Shown in pieces: positions 35,068 to 45,070 of a stretch of 64,000 nt of DNA. Each line of letters starts with the position of its first letter. Position 1 is the stretch's first letter. Below the pieces are notes generated by a model. That model was not told the DNA's origin and did no database searches. It worked only from the letters and a program-made list of their open reading frames with translations. The position numbers and the translations under genes were made by a program. This DNA is from Bowdeniella nasicola (lineage in GTDB: Bacteria; Actinomycetota; Actinomycetes; Actinomycetales; Actinomycetaceae). The stretch covers positions 122,290 to 186,289 of the forward strand of contig NZ_FNQV01000006.1 in assembly GCF_900107735.1 (NCBI RefSeq), read 5' to 3'.

Positions 35068-36468
35068 CTAGTTAGCCGGCCAGGACGCTTCGATGTCGTT
35101 CAGCACGCCATCGAGGTCCTTTTCCTTGTTCAGCCACTGGGTCATGCCCTTCCAGAAGGAACCGGCACCCACCTCAGAAGGCATGAGGTCCGAGCCGTCG
35201 AAGCGGACCACGGAGTTTTCATCCTGGAGCAGCTCGATGGCCTGCTTGAGCACGGGCGAGGAGGCCTTGGAAGCATCCACGGCCTTGTTCGCGCTCGTCA
35301 CGCCACCGATCTCGACGCGGGTGTTCGCCCACGTGCCGGAGGCCATGTAGGCCTGGACGGCCTCGGTTTCCGGCTTGTCGTTGAACGCGCCGACGAACTC
35401 GCCACCGACGAGCAGCGGAACTTCGCCCTCGTTGACCGGAGGCAGCGGGAAGGCGAACGCTTCGCCGTCTTCGCCGACGTTGGTGCCCTGCGGCCACTGC
35501 GCCTCGTAGAAAGAGGCCTGGCGGTGCATGAAGCACTCCCCGTCGAGGATCGGTAGGCCGCCGTCGTTAAAGGAGGTGTTGGCGATCGAGCGGGCATCGC
35601 CGATGCCGCCGTTGACGTACTTGTCGTCGGTCAGGATCTTGCCGACGTACTCGGCCGATTCCTTGATCTTCGCGTCGTTGAACGGAATCTCGTGGTTGAC
35701 CCACTGGTCGTAGACGTCGCCGCCGCCGACACGTAGGACGAGGTCCTCGATCCAGTCGGTGGCGGGCCAGCCCGTCGCGCCGCCGGATTCGATGCCCGCG
35801 CACCAGGGGCGGGTGGAGCCCTCGGAGTGCTCGGAGGCGATCTTGTCGGTCAGCGTCATGAGCTCATCCCACGTCTTGGGGATCTCGTAGCCGCCCTCCT
35901 GGAACGCCTTCGGGGAGTACCAGACGAAGGACTTCACCGAGGCCATCAGCGGCGCCGCGTAGAACTTGTCGTTGACGGTGCCGTAGGCTTTCCAGTCCTC
36001 GGTCCAGCCCTCATCGACGAGCTTCTCGACCGACTCGGGGGCTTCCTTGACGTAGTTTTCTTCCACCATGCGCTTGAGCAGGCCCGGCTGGGGGAAGATC
36101 GCGAGGTCGGGGGCGTTACCGCCTTCGGCCTGGACGACGATCTGGTTTTCGAATTCGCCGATGCCGTTGTGCTGGACGGTGATGCCCGTGCACTCGGTGA
36201 ACTTCTCAAAGGTGTCCTGCAGCTGGTCGGCTTCGACCTCGCGAATGGAGGACGTGATCGAGACCGTCTTGCCCTCGTGCTTGCCGTAGGCCTCGAAGTC
36301 CGAGCAGTCGGACGAGCCGGCATCGCCGCCGGTATCGCCACCGCCGGTGGTGCTACCGCCGCCACCGCCGCCCAGGTTATCCGCCCCACCGCACGCGGCG
36401 AGGGTCAGCGCGATGGCTGCGGCCCCGGCGAGGGTCGCGGCTCCGCGACGTGTTGTGAACGTACGCAT
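35068..36468 (-). CDS. Sugar ABC transporter substrate-binding lipoprotein
   Basis: 466 residues. Signal peptide with lipobox TLAACGG, a Gly-rich linker, then a type 1 extracellular solute-binding protein (VSITSSIREVEADQLQDTFEKF and NAPDLAIFPQPGLLKRMVEE). Strong similarity in layout to AglE-type alpha-glucoside binders. The ATG at 36468 after GAAGGGAA gives the lipoprotein start. First gene of the operon, preceded by a LacI-type operator. Confidence 0.92.
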   Translation of the reverse strand: MRTFTTRRGAATLAGAAAIALTLAACGGADNLGGGGGGSTTGGGDTGGDAGSSDCSDFEAYGKHEGKTVSITSSIREVEADQLQDTFEKFTECTGITVQHNGIGEFENQIVVQAEGGNAPDLAIFPQPGLLKRMVEENYVKEAPESVEKLVDEGWTEDWKAYGTVNDKFYAAPLMASVKSFVWYSPKAFQEGGYEIPKTWDELMTLTDKIASEHSEGSTRPWCAGIESGGATGWPATDWIEDLVLRVGGGDVYDQWVNHEIPFNDAKIKESAEYVGKILTDDKYVNGGIGDARSIANTSFNDGGLPILDGECFMHRQASFYEAQWPQGTNVGEDGEAFAFPLPPVNEGEVPLLVGGEFVGAFNDKPETEAVQAYMASGTWANTRVEIGGVTSANKAVDASKASSPVLKQAIELLQDENSVVRFDGSDLMPSEVGAGSFWKGMTQWLNKEKDLDGVLNDIEASWPAN

Positions 36469-36521
36469 GTATGTTCCCTTCTGACTCATCCACCCGCGGA
36501 ATGCGGATGCGCATACTTCTA

Positions 36522-36535
36522 TGCAAGCGCTTTCA
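36522..36535. promoter_or_regulatory. LacI-family operator upstream of the sugar-binding protein gene
   Basis: TGCAAGCGCTTTCA is a near-palindrome around the central GCGC, matching the common LacI/GalR-type operator TTGxAAxCGxTTxCAA. It lies 54 bp before the binding-protein start. The LacI gene two genes upstream is the natural candidate regulator. Confidence 0.75.
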
Positions 36536-36630
36536 GAGGGAAATATCTACGAGTTGCCGCCGTGCAGCATTACAGTTTGGCAACAATTGTTTACTGACCC
36601 GATTTAGGTGGCGGACGCGACGCGAATGCG

Positions 36631-37413
36631 TCACAAATCGAGATGTCGATTGGAGCGGGCGAGCGCCCACGCGAGCGCGATGACGATGATGACCGCGACG
36701 CTCACGACGATCGTCGGCAACCACGGCGAGCCGATCGGCGAGGCGGCGTCAGGCGTCGGCGAGGCCGACGCTGGCACGAAGTCGGGGACCTGCTCGGTCG
36801 CGCGCAGCAGCACGCGCTGGCGGAAATCAACCGCTGTGATCGCCCCGCCCACGGCGGCCTTCGCCGCCGCATCAAGGGGCTGCAGCTCCTCCAATTGCGG
36901 GTCGACGAGATACGTCGCCGAGTTGGCTGGGTCCCGCAGCAGCAGGCTGCCGGCCTCCGCGCCGGCGACGGCACGCACGATCTGTTCGCTCTGCCCGCCG
37001 AGGGCGATAAAGGAGCCATCGGCCGCGATCTCCACGAGGTCGGCGGGCTCGCCGTCGGCCGAGACGACGGCGACAAACTGGGGAGCGCTGTCCGCGAGAT
37101 CCTCGCGCGTCAGCCGGAGGCCGCTGCCCGCAGGATCCTCAGCCAGCAGGATGAAGCGGGCAAGGGGCCCAAAGGTGAGCTGGGCGCCCGCGAGCTTGCC
37201 TCGGGCGGGCGCGGGTGAAGATGTCTCGGTGGCAAGTCCCGCCACGTGGCGTGCCACCTCGCCGTCCGGCTCGACCGCGGCGGTGACGGCCGGCGGGATC
37301 TCTCCCAGGTTCGCGTCGTCGGTGGTGGCGAGCGCGAAGGGCGCGACGAAACCGATCGCGAGCATGGCCGCGAGGATGATCGCGATCGTGATCCGCACGT
37401 GGCGATTGCGCAT
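36631..37413 (-). CDS. Membrane-anchored exported protein of unknown function
   Basis: 260 residues. N-terminal signal or anchor segment ITIAIILAAMLAIGFVAPFA, an extracytoplasmic Ala/Glu-rich region of about 190 residues, and a C-terminal membrane span PTIVVSVAVIIVIALAWALA followed by RSNRHLDL. No family recognised. It is 8 bp after the LacI regulator, so it is likely co-transcribed with serS-HAD-lacI, but there is no evidence linking it to sugar transport. Confidence 0.7.
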   Translation of the reverse strand: MRNRHVRITIAIILAAMLAIGFVAPFALATTDDANLGEIPPAVTAAVEPDGEVARHVAGLATETSSPAPARGKLAGAQLTFGPLARFILLAEDPAGSGLRLTREDLADSAPQFVAVVSADGEPADLVEIAADGSFIALGGQSEQIVRAVAGAEAGSLLLRDPANSATYLVDPQLEELQPLDAAAKAAVGGAITAVDFRQRVLLRATEQVPDFVPASASPTPDAASPIGSPWLPTIVVSVAVIIVIALAWALARSNRHLDL

Positions 37414-37421
37414 CTTTCCTC

Positions 37422-38438
37422 CTAGACGCTCGCGCGCTCGATGAGCGTCGTCGGGAACACGTTTTGCTCCGGCACGGGCGCGCCCGTGAGCATATCCAGG
37501 GCGAGGCTCACGGCGGCTTCGCCCTGCAGCACGGGATCCTGCGCGAGGCTCGTGAGCGCGAGGACCTCGGACAGCTCCGAACCGTCAATTCCCACGATGG
37601 CGATGTCTGCCGGCACGCGCAGGTCGAGATCAGCGGCCGCGGCGAGCGCCCCGGCGGCGTGCACGTCGGAAAACCCGAGGATCGCGCTCGTATCGGGCCG
37701 GGTGCGCAGCAGGTCTCGGGCGGCGCTGCGGGCGGCTTCGCGATCGTAATCGCAGTGCGCGATCAACTCGTAGTCGACCTCGATCCCGCCGGCGGCAAGC
37801 GCATCGACGTAGCCGCGCAGCCGCAGCAGGGGCGGGCCTTCCTCGGCGTCATCGTCGGCCGGTCCCGTCAGGTGCGCGATCGTCGTGTGCCCGCGCCCCA
37901 GCAAGTAGCTCGTGGCCTCTCGCGCGGTGGCGTATTCGTCGATGTGGACGCAGGCTTGGCCGGTAACGGCGGGACCGACGAAGACAACGGGGACGTTCAG
38001 GGCTTGCAGTTCGGCGAGTTCGCCTGCCAGCAGCGGCAGGGCGACGACGATGACGGCGTCGGCGCGGCGGCGGAGTTTTGCGGCCTGAACGCGGCGGCGC
38101 TGGCCGGCGCCGGCCTCGTGCAGGGAGCCCTTGCCCAGGCACAGCAGCGAGGCGGTGAAGCCTTCGTCCTGCGCGGCGCGCACGATCGCCTCGCAGACGT
38201 TGGAGGTGAACCACATGTTGAGCTGGGAGCAGACGATCGCGATATTGCGCGTCGCCCCGCTGGCGAGCGAGACGGCGGCGGGCGAGGCGGAATAGCCGAG
38301 CTGCTCGGCAACCTGCGTGACCTTGGCGGCCGTCGCGGCCGAGACGTTCGGCAGGCCCCGAAGCGCTCGGGAGACCGTCGCCGTGGACACTCCTGCGGCG
38401 CGCGCGACGTCATTGATCGATGGCTCCACGCCCTTCAT
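37422..38438 (-). CDS. LacI-family transcriptional regulator
   Basis: 338 residues. Helix-turn-helix and hinge: SINDVARAAGVSTATVSRALRGLPNVSAATAAKVTQVAEQLGYSAS, then a periplasmic-binding-protein-like ligand domain. The ATG at 38438 is preferred; longer forms would overlap the HAD gene. There is little ribosome binding sequence, so it may depend on translation from the HAD gene 13 bp upstream. Likely represses the sugar ABC operon at 36522-36535. Confidence 0.92.
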   Translation of the reverse strand: MKGVEPSINDVARAAGVSTATVSRALRGLPNVSAATAAKVTQVAEQLGYSASPAAVSLASGATRNIAIVCSQLNMWFTSNVCEAIVRAAQDEGFTASLLCLGKGSLHEAGAGQRRRVQAAKLRRRADAVIVVALPLLAGELAELQALNVPVVFVGPAVTGQACVHIDEYATAREATSYLLGRGHTTIAHLTGPADDDAEEGPPLLRLRGYVDALAAGGIEVDYELIAHCDYDREAARSAARDLLRTRPDTSAILGFSDVHAAGALAAAADLDLRVPADIAIVGIDGSELSEVLALTSLAQDPVLQGEAAVSLALDMLTGAPVPEQNVFPTTLIERASV

Positions 38439-38451
38439 TGTGCCAAATGTG

Positions 38452-39300
38452 TTAGCGCGTGAGGATGGCGGAAAGGACGTAGGCGAGCCCACCCTCGGTC
38501 ACGGGGGCGGTCACCTCATTGGCCTGGGCTTGCACCTGCGGTGGCGCTTGGCCCATCGCGACGGAGTAGTGCGCCCAGGCGAGCATCTCCACGTCGTTGC
38601 TGCCATCGCCGACGGCGACGGTCGCGTGCGGCGCGATCTGCAGCCGGCCGCGCAGCATCTCCAGCGCTGAGGCCTTGGATACGCCCTGGGGCGCGATATC
38701 GAGCCACGCGCTCCATCCGATGTAGTAGCCGACGCCGTGCAGGCCCGTGTCGGCGATGAGCTCGGCGAACTCGGCGCTCGGTACGTCGGGCGCGCGCACG
38801 GTGACGCGGGTGGCGGCCATGTGGCGCAGCCGCTCGAAGGGCACGATCGGCGGGGCGGTGGCGAGCTCGCCGTCGGGGAAGGGGCCCGTCGTGTAGTGAT
38901 CGCCGTTGCCGTCCTCGACGAGGAAGAGCGCGCTCGGGATGCGCTCGCGCAGTTGGTCGAGCGCGCTCGCCGGGTCAAAGGTGACGACGTCAGACAGGTG
39001 GTAGCCCGCGGGTGAATCATCGAATTGCAGCACGACGGCGCCATTGGCGCACACCGCATAGCCATCACTCATGCCGAGCTGGCGGGCGATCGGCAGCACG
39101 CCGTCGACCCCGCGCCCGGTGGCGAGCACCACGGCCGCGCCGCGTCGCCGCATCGCCGTGATCCCCTTGGCGACGACGGGGTGCAAATAGCCGTCGATCT
39201 GCACGATCGTCCCGTCGATATCAAGCGCGACGAGCAGTTCCTCAGAGGGCGCGAGGCTCGCTGGGGGCGAAAGGCGCGGGCGGGCGGGAGCGGACGTCAT
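38452..39300 (-). CDS. HAD-superfamily hydrolase (Cof type)
   Basis: 282 residues. Motif I ALDIDGTIV (nucleophile Asp), motif II VLATGRG, a C2-type cap, and motif III/IV VAVGDGSNDVEMLAWA. Cof-type enzymes dephosphorylate sugar phosphates, pyridoxal phosphate or flavins. It follows serS by 8 bp, an arrangement common in actinobacteria. Confidence 0.9.
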   Translation of the reverse strand: MTSAPARPRLSPPASLAPSEELLVALDIDGTIVQIDGYLHPVVAKGITAMRRRGAAVVLATGRGVDGVLPIARQLGMSDGYAVCANGAVVLQFDDSPAGYHLSDVVTFDPASALDQLRERIPSALFLVEDGNGDHYTTGPFPDGELATAPPIVPFERLRHMAATRVTVRAPDVPSAEFAELIADTGLHGVGYYIGWSAWLDIAPQGVSKASALEMLRGRLQIAPHATVAVGDGSNDVEMLAWAHYSVAMGQAPPQVQAQANEVTAPVTEGGLAYVLSAILTR

Positions 39301-39308
39301 GGCTGCTG

Positions 39309-40583
39309 CTAGCGGACGGGCTCGATGACCTCCAGGCCACCGAGGTATGGCCGCAGCCCCTGCGGCACGATGACGGAGCCGTCAGCTTGCTGCTGGTTTT
39401 CGAGGATCGCGACGAGCCAGCGGGTCGTGGCGAGGGTGCCGTTCAGGGTCGCGGCGGGCACGATGCCGTTCTCGCGCCGCTCGCGCACCTGCAGCCGGCG
39501 CGCCTGGAAGGTCGTGCAGTTCGACGTCGAGGTCACTTCCATCCACCGCTGCTGGGTAGGCAGCCAGGCCTCGCAGTCGTACTTGCGTGCCGCCGAGGAG
39601 CCGAGGTCGCCCGCAGCGATGTCGATGATGCGGTAGGGCAGTTCGACCTTGGCGAGCATCTCCTCTTCCAGCGCGAGCAGCTTGAGGTGTTCCTCGTGCG
39701 CCTGCTCCAGCGGGCAGAAGGAGAACATTTCGACCTTGTTGAACTGGTGGACGCGGATGATGCCGCGGGTGTCCTTGCCGTAGGAGCCGGCCTCGCGGCG
39801 GTAGCACGTGGACCATCCGGCGTAGCGGATGGGGCCCTCGCTCAGGTCGAGGATCTCGTCCTTGTGGTAGCCCGCGAGCGCCACCTCGGAGGTGCCGGTG
39901 AGGTAGAGCTCGTCGGCCGGCAGGTGGTAGACCTCGTCGGCGTGTTCGCCGAGGAAGCCCGTGCCGCCCATGATCTCGGGGCTGACGAGCGTCGGAGTCA
40001 GCATCGGCGTGAAGCCGTGGGCGATCGCGAGGTCCATCGCGCAGTTGAGCATCGCGAGTTCGAGGCGCGCTCCCATGCCCGTCATGTAGTAGAACCGCGA
40101 GCCGGCGACCTTCACGCCGCGCTTGGTATCGATCCCGCCGATGGCTTCGCCGACGTCGAGGTGGTCCTTCGGCGTGAAACCCTCGGCAGCGAAATCGCGT
40201 GGCGCCGGGCCTTCGGTGCGTAGGACGACGAAGTCCTCTTCGCCGCCGGCCGGGGCGCCGTCCTCGATGATGTTGTCGATCTGGTAGACCAGGCGCGTCA
40301 GCTCGGCCTCGGCCGCTTCGGCCTCGGCGGCCAGGCGCTTGACCTCCTCAGCCATGGCGCGCGCGTTATCGAGCGCCGCCTGCCGGTCCTCGGGAGCCGC
40401 CTGCCCAATCGCCTTGGACAGCGCTTTTTGTTCGGCACGCTTGTCTTCGTGGGCCTGCAAGCTAGCGCGGCGCTTCTCGTCCGCGGCCAGGATCGCATCG
40501 ACCAGAGACTCATCGGCGCCACGCGCCCGCTGGGATGCGCGTGCGACCTCGGGATTATCACGCAAAGCTCGCAAATCGATCAT
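39309..40583 (-). CDS. serS: Seryl-tRNA synthetase
   Basis: Charges all serine tRNAs, three of which are encoded in this window. 424 residues. N-terminal coiled-coil arm (about residues 25-100), then the class II core with motif 2 [25 protein letters not shown] and motif 3 [19 protein letters not shown]. Starts [17 protein letters not shown], typical for the family. Confidence 0.98.
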   Translation of the reverse strand: MIDLRALRDNPEVARASQRARGADESLVDAILAADEKRRASLQAHEDKRAEQKALSKAIGQAAPEDRQAALDNARAMAEEVKRLAAEAEAAEAELTRLVYQIDNIIEDGAPAGGEEDFVVLRTEGPAPRDFAAEGFTPKDHLDVGEAIGGIDTKRGVKVAGSRFYYMTGMGARLELAMLNCAMDLAIAHGFTPMLTPTLVSPEIMGGTGFLGEHADEVYHLPADELYLTGTSEVALAGYHKDEILDLSEGPIRYAGWSTCYRREAGSYGKDTRGIIRVHQFNKVEMFSFCPLEQAHEEHLKLLALEEEMLAKVELPYRIIDIAAGDLGSSAARKYDCEAWLPTQQRWMEVTSTSNCTTFQARRLQVRERRENGIVPAATLNGTLATTRWLVAILENQQQADGSVIVPQGLRPYLGGLEVIEPVR

Positions 40584-40640
40584 GGCCCCAAGCCTATCGG
40601 ATATCGGGCGGGTGCCCAGGCCCCGGCCTACACTCGCACT

Positions 40641-41825
40641 ATGGACACCTGGTCATCGATTGTCGCGCTCCTTGCCTGTCTGCTCGCGGCCGGTGCGCTC
40701 GTCGTCGCGATCGTGGCCTATCGAGCGTCAGCCAGCATCTCCCGTTCCGGCACAGACGGTGCCGACGCGGCCGCCCAGGCGGATTCGGCGGCAGCCGCCG
40801 AACCGCCCCCGACCGGTCCCCCGGCGATCATCGTCAATCCCGTGAAGCTCAATGACCTCGACGCTTTCAAGGAGCGCTGCACGCAGATCGCTCGCCAGTG
40901 CAACCTGCCCGAGCCGCTGTTTTTTGAAACCTCGGAGGACCACCAGGGCCATTCCCAGGCGCGCGAGGCCGTCGCCAAGGGCGCCTCCGTCGTCGTTGCC
41001 GCCGGCGGCGATGGCACCGTGAGGCAAGTGGCACGTGGGCTCGCGGGAACGGGCGTCCCGCTCGGCCTCGTTCCCATGGGCACCGGTAACCTGCTGGCCC
41101 GCAACCTCGATATCCCCCTCGGCTCCGTCTCCGATCAAATCACCGCGGCGTTCACCGGCCCCACGCACGCCATGGACGTCGGCTGGCTCAAGGCCGAACC
41201 GCTGCGCGACGAGGAAGCCCTCGAGGCCGCCACCGCCAAGCGGTTCGCGAACCTCCTTACCGACGAAGGCGCGGTGCCCGCACCCAAGCCCGATCACGAA
41301 TATCTCTTCCTCGTCATCGCGGGTCTGGGCTTTGACGCCGCGATGGTCGCGGGCGCCGACGATGACCTGAAGGCACGCATCGGCTGGCTCGCCTACTCCG
41401 TCGCCGCCATCAAGCACATGACCGGACGGCGCATCGATGCGCGCATGTGGATCGGTGGCGCCGAAACCCCCGAACACCAGCGCGCGCGCACGATCATGTT
41501 CGCTAACTGTGGGCGCCTTCCCGGCGGTGTCGTCCTGCTGCCCGACGCCCAGCTGGATGACGGCTGGCTCGATATCGCCACCATCGATACGACGGTCGGT
41601 CTGCTCGGGTGGGCGGCCGTCGGCGGCAAGATCCTCCTGCAGGGCCTCGGCATTCGCCGCGATCAGCCCGGGCCGCTGCCCGGTTCCATGACCTTCCGGC
41701 GCGGCAAATCGGTGCGCGTGAGCACCGCCGAACCCGAGGCCGTCCAGGTCGACGGTGACCTCGTCGGCATCTCACGCCACATCGAAACCCGCGTCGAACG
41801 CGGCGCCCTGCTCGTGCGCAGCTAA
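40641..41825 (+). CDS. Diacylglycerol kinase-family lipid kinase
   Basis: 394 residues. An N-terminal membrane span ([22 protein letters not shown]) and low-complexity linker precede the DAGK catalytic domain: [51 protein letters not shown]. This family phosphorylates diacylglycerol, sphingosine-like or polyprenol lipids at the membrane. An upstream in-frame extension overlaps divergent serS and is rejected. Exact lipid unknown. Confidence 0.9.
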   Translation: MDTWSSIVALLACLLAAGALVVAIVAYRASASISRSGTDGADAAAQADSAAAAEPPPTGPPAIIVNPVKLNDLDAFKERCTQIARQCNLPEPLFFETSEDHQGHSQAREAVAKGASVVVAAGGDGTVRQVARGLAGTGVPLGLVPMGTGNLLARNLDIPLGSVSDQITAAFTGPTHAMDVGWLKAEPLRDEEALEAATAKRFANLLTDEGAVPAPKPDHEYLFLVIAGLGFDAAMVAGADDDLKARIGWLAYSVAAIKHMTGRRIDARMWIGGAETPEHQRARTIMFANCGRLPGGVVLLPDAQLDDGWLDIATIDTTVGLLGWAAVGGKILLQGLGIRRDQPGPLPGSMTFRRGKSVRVSTAEPEAVQVDGDLVGISRHIETRVERGALLVRS

Positions 41826-41912
41826 CAACATTCCGCGCGAGCAGCCAACGCTATTTTTTCCTAAATTCACAGTGAGACTCGCCATATACATAGCTCAACG
41901 GAGACGACAACC

Positions 41913-42640
41913 ATGACTCGCGCTCACCTCACGCCCTGGCCCCTCGCCGCCCAGACCTGCCAGAACGCGGCCCGCGCCCCGGATTTGCGTTGCCTGCAGC
42001 GATGCTGATGACCACGCTCGACGATAGCCACACCATAGTCCCCACGTTCTGGCACGGCGGACTTGCCTGCACCCAGAGCTGGCTGCGCTACGACGGGATT
42101 CGTCCGCCCGCCGCGGGATGGCGCGTCCTGCCTGAGGGTAACTGGGAGCTCTCGACCGAACTCGACAACGAGCCCTGGGCCGCCCCGCTCACCAGCACCT
42201 ATCGTCTCTCCCCCGCCGCTGCCGCCTCCCCCTCCGGCGCCGCCCACGCCTTCCCCGCCCGTGGCGAACTTGACGCCTATGCCGCGGCGCTCGCACAAGA
42301 ACTCGCTCGCCTCACCGAGCCACCCACCTTCCAGACCGACGCCCCCGTCGTCATCGCAGGCCCCCACGACCTCATCTCCGTGCACGTCCCATTCGACGGC
42401 ACCACCGTGCGCATCCTCGAGCACCCTCCCCTCGAAACCCCCACCGGCTCCGACCGGGCCCGCCGCGCACGCGTCCTGCGCGACGACGCCCCGCTGAGCT
42501 GGGAGGGCTGCCTCTATTGGACCGAGGACGACGGAAAAGCGTCACCGCGATACTGGCCCGACGGCAGGCATCCCGCGCTTGATGCGCCCGAAACCCGCGG
42601 CCCGCTGCTCGATCTTCTTGCCGACGTCCTCTCCGCGTAG
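41913..42640 (+). pseudogene. Unknown gene with probable single-base frameshift
   Basis: The ATG at 41913 has a good site (GGAGACGACAACC) but its frame stops after 31 residues. Adding one C to the four-C tract 41977-41980 joins it to the downstream frame (FALPAAMLMTTLDDSHTIVP) and gives 242 residues that end at 42640. Without repair, only a poor start (TTG 41990 or ATG 42002/42008) is available, giving up to 216 residues. The protein is Pro/Ala-rich with several Trp and no domain I recognise. No signal peptide. Assembly error and real mutation are both possible. Confidence 0.6.
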
Positions 42641-42694
42641 CACCGACGCTGACCGGCACGCGCATCTGCCCGAAACTATCGGAGTGCGCGCGCG

Positions 42695-45070
42695 ATGGCG
42701 CATAATAGGCAAGATATGTCGAACGCGCATGCCCTGGGGGGACTCCGACGCGCCGCCAGGTTCGTGGCGGCTAGCCTTGTGGCACTCCTCGCGCTCGTTG
42801 TTGCTCCGCTGCCAAGTCACGCGGCGCCCGCAAGCACGAGCGATGAACCGGTCATCGTCGTGGGCCTCGGTGCGATGCGCTGGCGGGAGGTCGATGCCGC
42901 GGCGACACCCAACCTGCTCTCGCTCCTGGCCGAACCCTCGGCCGCGGCCGGGTCCCTCGTCGTGCGTTCGGTTGCCACCCTCACGTGTCCCGCCGACGGC
43001 TGGTTGACCGTCTCGGCAGGCCGCCGCACAACGGCCGAGCCACGCGGCACCGCCTGCGCGGGCATCGCCACGCACAATAGCCCGGCCCGTGCCGCCGACT
43101 GGGCGACCTACGTCCAGACCGCCACCGATCAGGACTACGGCGCAATCCCGGGAACGCTCGGCTCACTGCTTGCCAGCCACGATATCTCCGCCGCGGCGCT
43201 CGGCCCCGGCGCCATCCTGGCGCTCACGCAGACCGACGGCCTGCTCGCCGATCCCACGCTCGCCGACCCCGAGCCCCTCACGCCTGAGTCAATTTCCGCG
43301 ACGCTGCCGGGTCTACTCGAGGCGGGCACGCGCGTCATTGCGATCGACGCCGCCTCCCGAATCGACGACATCACGCGCCTCGGCCACGGCGCGGCCGCCA
43401 ACCCCGCGACCGCCGATGACGACATCACCACCGCTCTCGACGCTAACCTCGGCGCGGCCCTTGCCGCCGCCCGCAGCTACGCCGAGACCTCCGGCACGCC
43501 CGTGCGAATGGTCGCCGCGGGCCTGCACGATCGCCACACGCGCCCCTACCTCCACGTGTTCGTCACCGCACGCATCACCCCCGACGGCGATGTGACGCCC
43601 GCGAGCGACGCGGGCGTCCACCTCATCTCCTCCGCCTCGACACGCCAGCCGGGCATCGCCCAGAGCACCGATCTACTACCAAGTATCGCCTCCTGGCTCG
43701 ACGCGCCGACGCCCGCCACCGCCGTCGGCTCCCCCATCAAGGTCACGGCCGACGAACCCATCCCGCTCGCCGAGTTCCTCGCCGGCCAGGTGGACTACGA
43801 CATCCACCTCGACCGCTCGCGCGCCGCCGTGCCGTGGTTCTACCCGGGCTACATCATCCTCGTCCTCGCGCTGTTCGCCCTCAGCGCCCGCGCACTGGGC
43901 GCCCCGCGTGTCAGCCAGCTCGCGCCCGGGCGCCACCGCCTCCTCGCGCTGTGGGCCGGAACCGCGCTCGCGATGCCGCTCGGCGTCTACCTCGTCGACC
44001 TGCTGCCCTGGTGGCGTGCCGGTGCCGCCCTCGCCCCCGTCCTCGGGCTTCTCGGCGCCCTCGCGTTCGCGATCGGGCTCTCGGCGCTCGCACTCGCTGT
44101 CACGGCGCGCGCCGCTCGCGGCATGTCGGGAGCAAGGGGCGCCCTGACCCGCGCGGTCGCTGCCCCTGCCCTGCTCGCCACCACCCTGTGGCTCACGCTC
44201 ATCCTCGACGCCCTGGCGGGCGCACCCCTGCAACGCACCGCCATCATGGGATCGTTTGCGACGGTCGGCGGCCGGTTCTACGGCATGAACAACACCTCGT
44301 TCGTGCTGCTCGCCGTCACCTCATTCATCGTCGCGGCGAGCCTCGCGGCCGTCCTCGCTCGCTTCGCTGCCCCCACCGAGTCCCGTCGGCGCCAGCGCGC
44401 CTCGGCCGCCTTCGTCGCCATCGGACTCGTGACCGTCATCATCGACGGCGCCCCCTCCATCGGCGCCGATTTCGGCGGTCCGCCGGCCCTCATCCCGGGC
44501 TTCGCGATCGCCACCCTCGTTGCGCTCGGCATCGCCTTATCGCTGCGACGCGTCCTGCTCATCCTTGCCGCGACGGTCGCCGCCGCGTTCGCGATCTCCT
44601 ACCTCGATTACCTCCGCCCGCCGGCCCAGCGCACCCACCTCGGGCGGTTCATGCAGTCGGTGTTCGACGGTGAGCTCATCCAGATAGTCGGCCGCAAGGC
44701 GAGCGCCAACCTGCACATCCTGACGAATTCCTACTTCACGATCCTGTTCGCTGCGGCCCTGCTCATCCTCGCGGCCTTCCTCCTCGGGGCCCGCACCCGA
44801 CGCCGCAATGCGCCCAACCTGCCTGCCGCCGAGGCGCCCTACGGTTGGTTGCTAGCGGGGCCGAACGCCCTGGCGGCGCGCCTCACCTACCTGCGCCCAG
44901 CGGCCCTCGGAATTGCGGTCACGCTCCTGATCGCCTTTGCGGTCAACGACTCCGGCGTCGTCATTCCCGCGATTGGCCTCGGCCTGGCCGTTCCGGCCTT
45001 CATCATGATCGCCCACACGTGGCAGGCCGAACGCGTGCCTATTTCGGCAGCGACGCACCCCGAAGGTTAA
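42695..45070 (+). CDS. Large membrane protein with extracytoplasmic alkaline-phosphatase-like domain
   Basis: 791 residues. Signal sequence FVAASLVALLALVVAPLPSHA, then an outside domain of about 350 residues starting VIVVGLGAMRWREVDAAATPNLLSLL, which resembles the phosphodiesterase/alkaline-phosphatase superfamily start, then about ten membrane spans. Conserved-looking blocks are GGRFYGMNNTSFVLL, IGADFGGPPALIPG and AVNDSGVVIPA. Family function unknown; it could act on cell-envelope polymers. The canonical Asp/Thr metal-site pattern of active phosphatases is not evident. 3' end overlaps the GT2 gene by 32 bp on the opposite strand. Confidence 0.78.
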   Translation: MAHNRQDMSNAHALGGLRRAARFVAASLVALLALVVAPLPSHAAPASTSDEPVIVVGLGAMRWREVDAAATPNLLSLLAEPSAAAGSLVVRSVATLTCPADGWLTVSAGRRTTAEPRGTACAGIATHNSPARAADWATYVQTATDQDYGAIPGTLGSLLASHDISAAALGPGAILALTQTDGLLADPTLADPEPLTPESISATLPGLLEAGTRVIAIDAASRIDDITRLGHGAAANPATADDDITTALDANLGAALAAARSYAETSGTPVRMVAAGLHDRHTRPYLHVFVTARITPDGDVTPASDAGVHLISSASTRQPGIAQSTDLLPSIASWLDAPTPATAVGSPIKVTADEPIPLAEFLAGQVDYDIHLDRSRAAVPWFYPGYIILVLALFALSARALGAPRVSQLAPGRHRLLALWAGTALAMPLGVYLVDLLPWWRAGAALAPVLGLLGALAFAIGLSALALAVTARAARGMSGARGALTRAVAAPALLATTLWLTLILDALAGAPLQRTAIMGSFATVGGRFYGMNNTSFVLLAVTSFIVAASLAAVLARFAAPTESRRRQRASAAFVAIGLVTVIIDGAPSIGADFGGPPALIPGFAIATLVALGIALSLRRVLLILAATVAAAFAISYLDYLRPPAQRTHLGRFMQSVFDGELIQIVGRKASANLHILTNSYFTILFAAALLILAAFLLGARTRRRNAPNLPAAEAPYGWLLAGPNALAARLTYLRPAALGIAVTLLIAFAVNDSGVVIPAIGLGLAVPAFIMIAHTWQAERVPISAATHPEG

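Noticed and set aside
40428..40640. N-terminal extension of the lipid kinase
   Set aside because: It would overlap the divergent serS gene; the ATG at 40641 gives a normal membrane-anchor start.
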